From: Colius striatus
Lineage: Eukaryota; Chordata; Aves; Coliiformes; Coliidae
DNA: 64,000 nt
NCBI RefSeq assembly: GCF_028858725.1
Contig: NC_084760.1
Coordinates: 8,568,867 to 8,632,866 of the forward strand
Direction of reading: 5' to 3'
Below the pieces are notes generated by a model that worked only from the letters and a program-made list of their open reading frames with translations, did not search any database and was not told where the DNA came from. Below, in pieces: positions 22,262-63,337 of this stretch (positions are counted from its first letter, which is position 1; every line of letters begins with the position of its first letter). The translations under genes were made by a program, and so were the position numbers.

Positions 22262-24416
22262 GTAGGAGCGGCGGCTCGGGCCTCCTCTGGCGCTCCCGGC
22301 TGTGGGGCCGGCGGGATCCCCAGCCCGGGGGAGGGCAGCGGGAGCTGTGCGGGGCGGCCGGAGCTGGGCAGGCCCTGGCCCGTGTGGTGCTGCAGGGCGT
22401 GTGTGTGCAGCCGCGCTCGGTGTGCTCATTCCCTCACGGGCGAGATCAGGTTCTTGGGCCAGGATCTTAGGGAACGCTGCAGCTTTTCGGAGAGGGGGTG
22501 GGGGGAACTGAGAGCAGAGCAGAAGCTGCTGAGGGTTGGTCGCGGCCGCATCCCGGGACGGCAGGCACAGGCCCCTCTCCGCTTGCAGTTCCTGCGGCGG
22601 CAGCAGGTTCTGCAGTTGTACAGGAACATCCTGCGGGCCATTCGCCACGTCCCTGCCGAAGCTGATCGCCGCTATCTAAAGGACTGGGCCAGGGAGGAAT
22701 TCCGGAGAAATAAGGATGCTACAGAAGAGGTGAGGCTCGAGAGCGGCGAGTACAATGCCCTCAGCTTTGGCGCCTGGCTTTGTTTCGTGGGTGGCACTTT
22801 AGACCCGTGAGAAGTCTCCTGTTACTGTTTTATCTTGAGGAGTGCTTGGATGAAGAAAGAATTCATCATCTCTTAATATGTATCCCTGTGTTGGCACTAG
22901 TAGTGTTTGACTTCAAGACAGAATTGTGAATGAAAAAGCCAGGAACCCTACAAGTCCTGTATACTCAAACCACATCAGAAAAACTGACGTGACTCACATC
23001 ACAGAATCACAGAATCTGAAGGCTTGGAAAGGACTGTGAAAGCCCATCCAGTCCAACCCCCCTGCCAGAGCAGGAGCACCTCGAGGAGGTCACACGGGAA
23101 TGTTTGAATGTCTCCAGAGAAGGAGACTCCACAACTCATCTGAGCAGCAGTTTTTCCATGTGTTTCTTTGGAACCTCTTCTGTTCCAGCTTGTGCCTGTT
23201 TCCCCTTGTCCTATCATTGGCCATCACTGAGAACAGCCTGGTTCCATCCTCCTTGACACCCACCCTTTATGTATTTGTAAACATGAATGAGATATAACTA
23301 ACATAACTAAAACACTCATTAACAAACTCATAACTAACAAACTCCAGCACAGGGCCATCAAGATGATCAGGGGACTGGAACATCTTTCATACGAGGAAAG
23401 GCTGCGGGAACTGGGGCTGTTTAGTCTGGAGGAGACTGAGGGGGGATCTCATTAACATTTATAAATATCTAAAAGGTGGGTGTCAGGAGGTTGGGGCAGC
23501 ACTTTTTTCTATTGTAGGTAGCAACAGGACAGGGGGTAATTGCATGAAGCTGCAACACAAAAAGTTCCACTTAAATATGTTTCAGTGTGATGTGAGGGAG
23601 CCCTGGCACAGGCTGCCCAGGGAGGGTGTGGAGGCTCCTTCCTTGGAGGTCTTCAAGACCCACCTGGTCATGTTCCTGTGTGACCTGATCTAGGTGAACC
23701 TGCTTCTGCAGGGGGTTGGACCAGATAATCTCTAAAGGTCCCTACCATTCTGTGATTCTGTGATTAGTGGCCAAGCTTTCTTTAGCTTGTTTTCTCACCT
23801 TTAAACTGTATTCCAGCTGAACACAATCAAATTGGATGGTTGTGGATATGAATCGAGTATGACATTTAGAAGCTCGTACACTTCCCATATGTCTCTTCTG
23901 CTGTCTAGTTCGTACCTTTTTCTAGCCAGTGCTCAAGGAATTGGTGGCTGAGTTACGCAGACAAAGAATTATGGTGCTTACTTGGATAAAAATAACAGAG
24001 AAGCATCCACTTGCTGTGTAAAACATGTGCCTGTGTGTCACTGTCACTGCTTACTTGTCCAGCTGCTACACACAGAGGGGTAAAGAAAACATCGTTACCA
24101 CTTTGAACCCAGTTCAAAACTTGAGTTTTAAAGCAAAGCCATACCCAGCCCATGACCACAGCATTAAAGAATTAAGAGAAATGTCATTGATCTGGTTTTT
24201 AACGCTCTTGGTGAGTATGGCATTACTTCACACAAGGAGGCCCATGGGAATAGTGCTGGTAGGAAGTGTTTGTGTTTCAGCGTGGTGAAATCCACGCACT
24301 GGTGTAAAACCAGCAGCTTCCACGTTGTTTTACAGGATGCCATCAGGATGATGATTACTCAAGGCAACATGCAACTTCAGGAACTTCAGAGAACGCTTAA
24401 ACTGGCCAAATCCTGA
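22217..24416 (+). CDS. LYRM2: LYRM2, LYR motif-containing protein 2, complete (3 exons)
   Basis: LYRM2 is a small mitochondrial matrix protein of the Complex1_LYR family. Family members work with acyl carrier protein and respiratory-complex or Fe-S assembly, and LYRM2 has been linked to complex I. The exons 22217-22261, 22589-22729 and 24336-24416 join to 88 residues, the same length as the mammalian protein. The LYR tripeptide is at residues 25-27 within VLQLYRNIL. The conserved Phe is near residue 53 in [11 protein letters not shown], and the protein ends LKLAKS. The start is chosen because MAAGRLPP matches the ortholog N-terminus, although an in-frame ATG lies 87 bp upstream. The gene is in tandem with MDN1 and convergent with ANKRD6. 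Confidence 0.95.
22589..22729 (+). CDS. LYRM2: LYRM2 exon 2 with LYR motif
   Basis: Forty-seven codons, phase 0 on both sides, with acceptor ccgcttgcag and donor gtgagg. It carries the LYR motif and most of the three-helix fold. Confidence 0.96.
22999..23292 (-). mobile_element. CR1 LINE 3' fragment in LYRM2 intron 2
   Basis: It starts tcacagaatcacagaatctg and ends near catgaatgagat. The subfamily has the 3' end that reads aaggcttggaaagg. Confidence 0.9.
23340..23766 (+). mobile_element. CR1 LINE 3' fragment in LYRM2 intron 2, opposite orientation
   Basis: It spans ctccagcacagggccatcaa to ccattctgtgattctgtgat. It sits head to head with the preceding CR1 across about 50 bp containing short ctaac/acaaactc repeats. 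Confidence 0.92.
24336..24416 (+). CDS. LYRM2: LYRM2 exon 3
   Basis: It encodes [20 protein letters not shown] and LKLAKS, then TGA at 24414-24416, with acceptor ttgttttacag. The match to LYRM2 is nearly full length. Confidence 0.96.
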   Translation, partial: DAIRMMITQGNMQLQELQRTLKLAKS

Positions 24417-24915
24417 CCTTAGTTTTGTTGAGAGCTGGACTTTTCATCTGCTGTGAAGAAGCACGGTGTTTCTTTCCAGAGTGTGGTTGTAACAGCGGCC
24501 TTTGCTGACACCCTGGTAATGTTTAAAGATAGAATCTACCACAGTGGGGTTTTCTTGTTTTCCCTCTTGGTTTGGTTACCCTTCTGTGTGGGGGTTGAGT
24601 GACTGGGAAGATCTGAATGGATGATGTAGCATGTGCTGCAGGAAAAGCAGTGCTGAGAATTAAAACAGTCCTGCAGTGTTGTGCTGAGGAAATGGAAAAT
24701 AAATCCAAGAGAGATTCTTTTTTGTCTGTTTTCTAATGTGGCAGGCCTTAAGTGGTCACAGCCAGAGTGCTTACAGCTTTTCCTGAACTGTTGCAAGGAT
24801 GTTTTACCAGGATTTAGGATAAATAAAGTAAATGGTCCCAAACTAAATAAACATGATAAAATGTTAAGGAAATGTTGTGTATGTAGATGTTGCTTTTCAG
24901 TTATAGATGAATAAA
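24417..24915 (+). other. LYRM2: LYRM2 3' UTR (probable)
   Basis: There is no repeat or coding signal. AATAAA occurs at 24698-24703, 24822-24827, 24846-24851 and 24910-24915, so several alternative polyadenylation sites are possible. The true end is not decided by the sequence. Confidence 0.5.
24698..24703 (+). terminator. LYRM2: Candidate LYRM2 polyadenylation signal (proximal)
   Basis: AATAAA about 280 bp after the stop codon, the first of four such hexamers before 24915. Confidence 0.45.
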
Positions 24916-25193
24916 ACTTAAAGGGGGACGTCTCTGTATCTGAAAATGAGGGATTTTTAGCCCTAGAAAACAAAGTAGTTACCAAGTTAACAGGAAATAC
25001 TTGCAAGTTACTATTGAAAAGTCAGTATCAAATAGAATTACAGGTTGAAAATACAGACTGCAACGGTTGTGGTCTGGTTTCCAAACGTCCCACCACTCTG
25101 TTAGCTGGCAGCTGTTCCTCCAGTGAATTGCAGTGTGTCCTTTCTTTTTCCTCTCACCTGAGTTAAAAATTCCAAGATGAGTCAGAGTTTTTT

Positions 25194-25534
25194 TTAAGAC
25201 CTCCAAGGAAGGAGCCTCCACACCCTCCCTGGGCAGCCTGTGCCAGGGCTCCCTCACCTCACAGTGACAGTTTTTTCTTACGTTTCAATGGAACTGTTTG
25301 TGTTCCAGCTTCATCCCCTTACCCCTTGTCCTGTTGCTAGACACCATTGAAAAAAGTGATGTCCCAACCTCCTGACACCCACCCTTTAGATATTTATAAA
25401 TGTTAATAAGATCACCCCTCAGTCTCCTCTTCTCCAGACTAAACAGCCCCAGTTCCCGCAGCCTTTCCTCATCAGGAAGATGCTCCAGTCCCCTGATCAT
25501 CTTGCTGGCCCTGTGCTGGACTCCCTCCACCAGG
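25194..25534 (-). mobile_element. CR1 LINE internal fragment lacking its 3' terminus
   Basis: It starts at aagacctccaaggaaggagc and ends at ctccctccaccagg. The 3' terminal repeat and the first ~100 bp are missing. Confidence 0.9.
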
Positions 25535-25545
25535 TATGAATCATA

Positions 25546-25586
25546 GTATGAATCACAGATTCTCAAGGGTTGGAAGGGACATGTAT
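25546..25586 (-). mobile_element. Short CR1 3' end fragment
   Basis: About 40 bp (gaatcacagattctcaaggg, ttggaagggac) of a second CR1 subfamily abut the previous fragment. Confidence 0.65.
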
Positions 25587-27026
25587 GTCTAAATCTTTTG
25601 TCAAGAATCTATCTCTTGTTAACATTTCCTGGTGGAATACACTGCCAAAACATTAGTGCATTACAGACTGATCTTTCACATCGCCAGAAAATGCTGTTTA
25701 GAGACAGCTTTGTTTAGTCAATGTTTCTAATCAGTTTTAGTTTGTTCTTGCGTGTTGCCTTCCCTTTCCCTTCAGCCAGAGGTTTGATTTCACCTCCTGC
25801 CTCGTGGCTCTGCTTTGCATTCTGTCTGCACCACTCCTTGGGCTCCAGTTGGAACGTTTCCAGGTTGTGGCCGCGTTAACCCCAGAACGGGTCCTGCCAG
25901 GCCGTGCCCTGAGCAGCTGTTGGGTGCCTGGGTGCTGCTGCCCAGCCTCTCCACTGCTCTGTGGGCTGGGCAAGAGGAAATTGCCTCGAGGAGTCCAAGT
26001 ATGGTCTGCTAGGGTAAGTAAATTTCCTCCCAAGTGTGCTCTGCAGAGAAAGGTGGGTGATACAGGTATTTTTGTAAAGAAAAAGTCCTTAAACTCTGGT
26101 AGTGGGGAAGGAGAGAGGGCTACAATGGCAAACAGAAAGGCAGTAGCAGGAAATGCCTCCCTTTATTTTACAGAAGACTTGTTAGCTTCAGAAAACCTCT
26201 CACCCCAGAACTCTGCAGCCAAGTTACTGTCTTAAAACACCTGCTGTGCTGGCTCCCTGTGAAGCAGAGGGGCTGGAGCCACAGCCTTTGCCTTCCCCTT
26301 AGGGCAGGGCTGGAGCGGGTCTGGGTGAGCACCTCCTGCAAGCACTTCAGCCCACTTCAGTCCCTGTAGAAACCTCCCCAGCCTCCCATGGTTTATAGCC
26401 ACAAACACAAAACATTTAGAAGTTGAAGTCATTTTTCAGCTCCCCCCTTTCTCTGTCAAGGGAGTTGTGTCTGTCTGGTTTTGTCTGGCTAGAGAACATC
26501 CCACCACAGCCCTCTAGAGCAACGAAGACTTCAGAGCAACACTTACTTTAATTGCTTCGCAAAACACTTCACCAAGGTGATAACAAAACTTCAATAGCAT
26601 GCCTCTGCATTCCTACAGTAGCTTAAACAAAGCTGTAAATGCATGGGAGTGTCTATATTTGACTACAGAAGTCAGAGCAATCAAACTAGTATGTCCATAA
26701 CTGCAGGTACACTTCTCTCAGTAGTGCATTAATAGGGACTTGGAAAAATACTGTCATACAATACAGTTCCCTTTGCTTTATACATCTGCCAAGAAGACAA
26801 AAGCTTAACTACTAGTTGGTCAGTGGTGTCTTCAATACTGTAAAGTACTTTGTATTGATTTTAGAGCTTCTCTGGACACAAAAAACCCTCTTCTTTCCCC
26901 TTGGTGTAACAGTACTGTCCTGTGTTTGAATTTGAACAGTTGGTCTGTTGTGATCTGTGAAGTAAACACTTGTCTAGCACAGTCTGCTGGAGCCTTCTCA
27001 GAGGTTTGAGGTGGAAAACCTAAAGG
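25587..27026. other. Intergenic LYRM2-ANKRD6, nothing recognised
   Basis: Moderately GC-rich near 25800-26000, otherwise unique. The open frames at 25737-26235 have no familiar features. Confidence 0.5.
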
Positions 27027-27031
27027 GGCAC
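27027..27031. repeat. Left target-site duplication of solo LTR
   Basis: GGCAC directly before the LTR 5' TG; identical to 27927-27931. Confidence 0.85.
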
Positions 27032-27926
27032 TGTGGTGGTTTTGCCTGGGCCAGGTTTTTGGTAGTGGGGAGCTACAGGGGTGGCTTCTTTAAACAAAGA
27101 GCTGCCAGAAGCTTCCCCTGTAGCTGACAGGCCTAATGCCAGTTAGTTCTAAGATGGATCCACAGCTGACCCAGGCCTGGCCAGTTAGTGACAGAGGTAA
27201 CACCTCTGTGATTAACGTATTGGAGAAGGGGAAGAAGTTGCTGGGCAGTTGCTAAACTGCAGCAGCAACAGGGAGGGAGAATGTGAGAACACCAAGGTCA
27301 GTGGAGAAGGAGGGGGAGGAGGGAGCTTAGGCCCTGGAAGAAAGACTCCCCTGTGCCCTGTGGTGAGGACCATGGTGAGGCAGCTGTGTCCCTGCAGCCC
27401 ATGGAGGCCATGAAGGAGCACAGACCCACTCACAGCCTGTGGCAGGCCCCAGGCTGGAGCAGTTCATGAGGAGCTGCAGCCCATGGGAAGGAGCCACGCT
27501 GGAGAAGTTGGTGAGGGACTGTCTCCCATGAGAGGGACCCCACAGTGTAGCAGTGGGAAGTGTGAGGAGGCCTCACCCTGAGAAGCAGCAGCAGCAAAGT
27601 CCATCTGTAATGAACTGACCACAACCCCCATCCCCTGCGCTGCTGGGGGAAAGGAAAGGGAGTCCTGGGAAGAGGGAGGGGTGGGGGGAGGTGTTTTAAG
27701 ATTTGGTTTTATTTCTCATCTCTCTGTTCTGATGGTTCATTAACAAATCAAACCATTTCTCCCCACGCTGAGTCTGTTTTGCACATGCCACTAATTGCTG
27801 AGTGATCTCCCTGTCCCTGACTCACAAACCTCTCACTGTCTTTCTCTCTCTTCTGTCCAGTTTAGGAGGGGAAGTGACAGAATGACTTGTGGGCACCTGG
27901 CACCCAGCCAGGGCTAAACCACCACA
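27032..27926 (+). mobile_element. Solo LTR of an endogenous retrovirus (ERVL-like)
   Basis: The element starts TGTGGTGGTTT and ends AAACCACCACA, a perfect 11-bp terminal inverted repeat with the TG...CA of LTRs. It is flanked by the 5-bp direct repeat GGCAC at 27027-27031 and 27927-27931. No internal viral genes are present, so it is a solo LTR left by recombination. A 5-bp duplication is usual for ERVL-type elements. The sequence resembles a common avian LTR family. The + orientation is inferred. Confidence 0.88.
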
Positions 27927-27931
27927 GGCAC
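27927..27931. repeat. Right target-site duplication of solo LTR
   Basis: GGCAC directly after the LTR terminal CA; identical to 27027-27031. Confidence 0.85.
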
Positions 27932-27962
27932 ACACAGGTGCAAGGAGTTACCCTGCCCCTAG

Positions 27963-29121
27963 TTTATTGGGAGTGTGTGCCAGCCTGGACACTATGGGTC
28001 AGTGTAAGTTTGGATTTTATAACAAAACACGTCCCTAAAAACTCTAAAATGTTGTTGAGTTCTGTTTCATGGGACCGTTGGGGAAACCAGTGATGAAACC
28101 TGCAGCTTCCTTAGGGCCCAGCCTCTCTTGTTAGAAATACAAGGGGTAAAAGCAGAGAGGAATTATTGGGAGGAGCAAAGGAAAAGAGTCTGGACGAGGT
28201 GTCTAGGCAGAAACCCTGACTCTGCAGAAAAAGAAGCATTTGAGTACAGGGAACCAAGCTTTCACTTCTTCAGCTACAGGGCTTTTTCAAGCTGCTTCAG
28301 TAGCAAAGAATTAATCCTCTGAAGGATAAGAGATTTATATAATGATGATACCTAACAAGTAGTGAATGGTTGTGGTAAAATACTGTCATCCATGCCCTAA
28401 ACAAACCCTCTCAGTCAAATTACTGGAGTACAGCCCGGCCTCAGCAACTGCAGAGCCACGAGGAACTCAGCAACCAGGACACCAGGAAAAGAAAGACAAA
28501 CCAAATTTAGCATTTGTTACAAATGATGTAAAACCAAAAGAGAAGCCAAGTGCCAAGAGAAGCCTCTCTACCAAAAATGGGCTGCCTGATCTTTGCTTCT
28601 CACTCCCTGAACCATGTCTGTCCCCTAGCTGGGCTGGTAACTGGAGCTGGTTCTGCAGCTTCTTTCCACTAACGAGAGGGAGGCTGTGGGAGGATCTACA
28701 ATGGTATCCATAGCCCTTCAGCACTAAGGGATTCCTGGCAAAAGCTCTCAGACATCCTGGATTCATTTCAGTATTGGTATCACCACTTGTAGCATACAGT
28801 GGAACCCTCTGGCCAAACGTGACCTGTTTTGGTTTCTAATGCAGTTTGTTCTCAAGCAGCACCTGGAGAGTGAGAGTGCAATATTGAATGGGCTCTTGGG
28901 AATAACAAAGGAAGGATCTGATCTGCAGCATCTCATTGTCACCAGTACAGCCTTGCATATGAATTAATTCTCCTCACTTCTGGAGTTTCCCAAGTTGTTT
29001 GTGCTCCTGAAGAAGAGCACATTGCTTGGAAGGAACAGGCACTACGACTCTCTCTAGCAATAATCCATACAGCAGGTTCCAAAATGAGTCCCACTGCTTG
29101 TCTTTACCTGCTCAGTAGATG
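27963..29121 (-). other. ANKRD6: ANKRD6 3' UTR (probable)
   Basis: The region downstream of the ANKRD6 stop is free of recognised repeats. The first clear minus-strand AATAAA I see is at 27963-27968 (read as TTTATT), just outside the solo LTR. The extent is inferred from that hexamer only. The + strand ORF at 28366-28713 inside it resembles nothing I know. Confidence 0.35.
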
Positions 29122-58877
<29,756 letters not shown>

Positions 58878-59549
58878 CTACGAAAGAGAAGAAAATAAGA
58901 ACATCTTTGGATGAATACTTATGGTAGTTGATCAGAATTGTATCTGCTTTTCCTTGTTGCTCTGTTCATGCCTCGCTTGCTGAAACCTGCAACAGCAGCA
59001 ACTGATGTATGTTAGTACACCAAAGGCTCTACCTTAGTTTAGTGTATGTTGAAAACTCTTCCCCCTCCTTCTGCAAGATTGCAGCTTTTGCTGAGGATAC
59101 TTTACAAATGGGATACTATATTCACATGAGGACACTTCCTTACAAATTTGGATCTGGCTTTGTGTCCGTGCCTAAAGAGAATTCATGATCCTTTTGTTTC
59201 TGTCCCTCTGGAGCACAGAATTGTCAACTGCTTTTGACTTCCCTCTGTACAACAAAGCTGCAACAGCAGGCTAACTCACATGTCAGTCCCATCTTTGTGA
59301 CAGAAATAAGAATTACTGGACTGTTGTGTATGACAGATGCCCCCTTTAAAAGGAATGGAAGACTTATAGTCGCTCCATGTGACTGTGTTTATGACAACCT
59401 GGTAAAGCCTCAGGAATTCAGCGTCTTCATTGCAAGAAGGAAAACCAGTGTTGAAATCCACAGAACAGCTGGAGACACTGTCAGTAATGAACAGTTATGC
59501 TATACTTTAAAAAACCTACTTGCTGATTAATTGTTCTTCATTATAGAGA
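58878..59549. other. ANKRD6 5' intron, nothing recognised
   Basis: I looked for the upstream ANKRD6 N-terminal exon here and further right and did not find it. Confidence 0.5.
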
Positions 59550-60091
59550 GGTTCTCCTCCCCTCTACTGTGCCCTTGTGAGACCATGTCTGGAATAGTGT
59601 GTCCAGTTCTAGGCCACTCAGTTCAAGAAGCACAGGGAGCTGCTGGAGAGAGTTCAGTGCAGGGCCACAAAAGTAATGGAGTGGAGCATCGCCCTTCTGA
59701 TGAAAGGCTGAGGGAGCTGGGGCTCTTCAGCTTGGAGAAGAGGAGACTGAGGGGTGACCTCATTCATGTTTACAAATACATAAAGGGTGTGTGTCAGGAG
59801 GATGGAGCCAGGCTGTTCTCAGTGATGGCCAATGGTAGGACAAGGGGCAATGGATATAAACTGAAATACAAGAGGTTCCAAGGAAACACAAGGTAAAACT
59901 TCTTCCCTGTTGAGGTGAGGGAACACTGGAAGGGGCTGCCCAGATGGGTTGTGGAGTCTCCTTCTCTGGAGACATTCAAACCCACCTGGACGAGTTCCTG
60001 TGTGACCTACTCTAGGTGGTCCTGCTCTGGCAGGGGAGTTGCACTGGATGATCTTTCGAGGTCCATTCCAACCCTTCAGATTCTGTGATCT
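59550..60091 (+). mobile_element. CR1 LINE fragment
   Basis: It starts ctcctcccctctactgtgcc and ends cccttcagattctgtgatc. It is antisense to ANKRD6. Confidence 0.93.
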
Positions 60092-60367
60092 GAAGGGCAA
60101 GATCTAAAGGAAAGGTCCTCACCCACTCTGACACGTGGGTTGTTAAAAACACAAACATTGTCTCCTATTAGCAGCAGCAGCAGCAGCTCGTTCCTACATG
60201 GGAAACTCACATTCCTGCCTTGCTGAAGGCACGGGAAGGGCTTGCTTTTGGCTGTCACCACTGCCCCATGGTGCCATCCAGCCTGCTGCCTGGCTGCAGG
60301 TCCCTAAACACCTGCCCCAGTAGTGAAGGGCACGGAGCTGCACCAAGCAGGCTGCCTTCTCCATCAG

Positions 60368-60784
60368 CCTTGGAACATCTTTCGTACTAGGAAAGGCTGT
60401 GGGAACTGGGGCTGTTTAGTCTGGAGAAGAGGAGACTGAGGGGGGATCTTATTAACATTTATAAATATCTAAAGGGTGGGTGTCAGGAGGTTGGGACATC
60501 CCTTTTTTCTATTGTATCTAGCAACAGGACAAGGGATAATGGGATGAAGCTGGAACACAAACAGTTCCACTTAAATATAAGAAAAAACTATTTCACTGTG
60601 AGGTGAGGGAGCCCTGGCACAGGCTGCCCAGAGGGGTTGTGGAGGCTCCTTCCTTGGAGGTCTTCAGGACCCGCCTGGACATGTTCCTGTGTGACCTGAG
60701 CTAGGTGAACCTGCTTCTGCAGGGGGGTTGGACTAAATGATCTCTAAAGGTCCCTTCCAACCCTACCATTCTATGATTCCATGA
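60368..60784 (+). mobile_element. CR1 LINE 3' fragment, well preserved
   Basis: It starts ccttggaacatctttcgtac and ends ccattctatgattccatga. It is close to the dominant subfamily consensus, so relatively young. Confidence 0.95.
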
Positions 60785-62148
60785 GCCTTGGCGGAGAGCC
60801 AGGGCTACATCGCTGTTCCTGGTAACTCAATAGCAGGAGGCATAAAAGTCTCCAGGCAACACTTGGGGGGAAAGGGAAAAAAATAACAATAAAAAAAGAA
60901 GCCACACTCACAAATTACTCTCAGCTATGAACAATATGTTTGGATTACAAATATGTGCTCCAGCATGTTCAGCTTTATGGATTCTGACTTTCTGCATTAC
61001 TTAATGGTAATAAGTAAATCACTTAATCCTGATGTCCCACTTTCTGGCAGGTTACTAACATATCATGAAAACAATTTATTGCAGTTTGTGCACAGAGCAG
61101 AAAAAAATCCAAACAAGCTCAATTGAAGCCAGCTTGTGTACTTTAAAAGGAAAAAAGCATTAGCTCCATGAATATGTCCCAGCAGGGGAACTTTCTGATC
61201 AGATAACCACTGAAAAAATGCTGAGGTGCAGCCAAAGGTAGTGTGTTAAAAATACACTGTGAAAGCAGACTGAGAGTTTATTTCAGTATGAGGGATATGT
61301 TTTCCTCTCCCAACACACCTTCCTAGGCAATTGCCACACCCAGTAGCAGGAGACAAGCACATGAAAAAGCAGCAAAACCACAGCAGATCCAGTTTACAGG
61401 ACCTTCAGCTGTTCACTCAGTGCCTTAAGGCACTTTAAATAAAGCTGCCCCAGGGACTGTGCTTATCCAGAGGAAGCTTCCTTTGCCCCAGGGAACACCA
61501 AGCTCTCCTGTCACTGGGACCAACCCTCCTTCATTCTTGGCAGGTGGACAGGCACAGGAGATGGGTGCTGGAATAGAGGGTACTTGCCGGAAGAGGAGAG
61601 AGCTTCGAGCAAGGGTTAGCTGAGACTCATGTTAACTGTGCATTTCCCCTACCGTCATCCCCAAACATTCATAAAACTTCCATCAAAAACCTTCCCTAAA
61701 ACTCAGAGTTTTGGTTAAAAAAGAGTTGTTGAAATGGAAAACTAGAAGGTAATTTTTCTTTCAGGATGTCTGTGTGTTTCAGGATTCTTTATCAAAGAAC
61801 ACATTCAGAAGCATTCAGAGGCATCTGCATGCATGCGGTACTTGAGCTCTTTGCACTATAAAGGGAAGCTGTAAATGAAAACTATGATCCTACTTAGGAT
61901 GGGAGAGTGGGAAAGAGGATCAATTCCAGCACATTACACTGATTAAGAGGCTCAGGCTTTTGGAAGAGCACCAATCATCTCAAGATGAGTCACGACCCTG
62001 CAAGAACTGGCGATGCCAGATTTTCTTCTTCCCAGTAACATCAAAATGAGAGCAGAGATGGGCACTATGGCTGGATGGTGTTCCAGTGTGGGCAGCCTAA
62101 ACACTGGAAAAACACTTCCACCCACCTCCCCATACAAACATACACATA
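60785..62148. other. ANKRD6 5' intron, nothing recognised
   Basis: About 1.4 kb of unique AT-rich sequence. The stretch 62255-63248 likewise shows nothing. Confidence 0.5.
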
Positions 62149-62254
62149 CATGTTCCTATGTGACCTGATCTAGGTTGACCTGCTTCTGCAGGGAGGTTGG
62201 ATTGGATGATCTCTAAAGGTCCCTTCCAACCCCCACCATTCTACGATTCTATGA
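62149..62254 (+). mobile_element. CR1 LINE 3' end fragment
   Basis: About 105 bp, starting catgttcctatgtgacctga and ending ccattctacgattctatgat. Confidence 0.92.
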
Positions 62255-63248
62255 TATACCCACAAGTACACATGTGCATATGCATGCACACCCTGACACA
62301 GAACAAGTAAACTGTGATGGAGATACAAGGAGATTTGGGTGCCCTTTGTGCTGTGCTGCCAAACTTGGAGCACAGCAAGCTTTGGAGAGAAACCATCAAC
62401 GGGTCCATGCCAGAGTGGGAGGGCCCAGCAGCCATAGTCAAAGCTGCTCTTGGCTCATGTCTGTAAGTCAAACATCCCACTGAAAGTTCTTCTCTCACAG
62501 CAATGCATCCTATCCAAAATATCTCAGGGGAAGAGATGAAGGCAGATAGACAAATTTCCCTTTGCTTGTCTCCTTTGGTACTGCAGTGGTGAGTGTGAAA
62601 TGAAGGGGCTTATCTGAACACACCAACGCATCTTTGTGGGAAAGAAAACATTATACAAACTGGAGTGTATCCTAGATGCTCATTCAAAGAGACAACACTA
62701 AACCCAGGGACTGCTTAACATGCAGATTACTGACTTAAAAGCTGGAAAGTGTTTCCAAATATGAACTGTAATGGTTTGAGGGTTATTACAGAAATACAAA
62801 CGAGAGGCTGCTGCAACCTGGGATTAATGAACCAATACAGCAGCCATTCATATAAAATACTACACCATTTGGACTTCTATTCACATGTAAATAATTGCTT
62901 CAGTAGGCAACAAGATGTACAAATCCTCCCACGTCATGGGCTTTATTGACAAAATAAAGGGGATCTCTTGCACTAAGGCTGCAACTTCCAACAACCGTGG
63001 CACGCTGCTGTAACTGTGGTGTGTATCGGGTTGCCACCAAGCACGGGGACAGTCACACGAATTTCAGCAGTAAAATGCAAGGGTAAGGATTTTGTTCGTT
63101 TTTAATCTACATTCTACATTCCAGACACTGGCAGGCAGCTGTCGATGCATCCTGTTAAAAAGCACAACTTTCTTAGAGCAGCTGCCAAGGCACACACTCT
63201 GCAACCCAACTCATGCTGGGGCCTTAGCACCAGGACCTGCATGATCAT

Positions 63249-63302
63249 CCAGGTGGATATGCTTTAGCAGGGGGGTTGGACTACATGATCTCTAAAGATC
63301 AT
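63249..63302 (+). mobile_element. CR1 3' fragment
   Basis: It reads tggatatgctttagcagggg and ggttggactacatgatctct, then breaks off before the terminal repeat. Confidence 0.8.
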
Positions 63303-63306
63303 CTGA

Positions 63307-63337
63307 TTTTGGCTGATTCCAACTTTTGGCTGATTCC
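63307..63337. repeat. 14-bp direct repeat at a CR1-CR1 junction
   Basis: TTTTGGCTGATTCC occurs at 63307-63320 and again at 63324-63337, with 3 bp between. It lies between two same-strand CR1 segments. Confidence 0.8.

Larger units (their letters stand above)
21955..22600. promoter_or_regulatory. LYRM2: CpG island and promoter region of LYRM2
   Basis: GC content and CpG density rise abruptly here against an AT-rich, CpG-poor background and fall again in LYRM2 intron 2. The island covers the 5' UTR, exon 1 and intron 1. No TATA box is seen. GCGCAGGCGC at 22158-22167 resembles an NRF1 site, which would suit a mitochondrial gene (inference). Confidence 0.75.

Noticed and set aside
21871-22648. 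Long minus-strand ORFs (up to 247 codons) across the LYRM2 promoter
   Set aside because: They lie in a CpG island where stop codons are rare; Ala/Pro/Arg composition follows base content and they oppose the real LYRM2 exons.
28366-28713. 115-codon + strand ORF with a Lys-rich middle
   Set aside because: No family resemblance; it lies antisense in the probable ANKRD6 3' UTR with no splice or promoter context.
59234-59530. 98-codon + strand ORF
   Set aside because: No recognisable motif, no codon or splice evidence; ends at a CR1 boundary and is probably chance.
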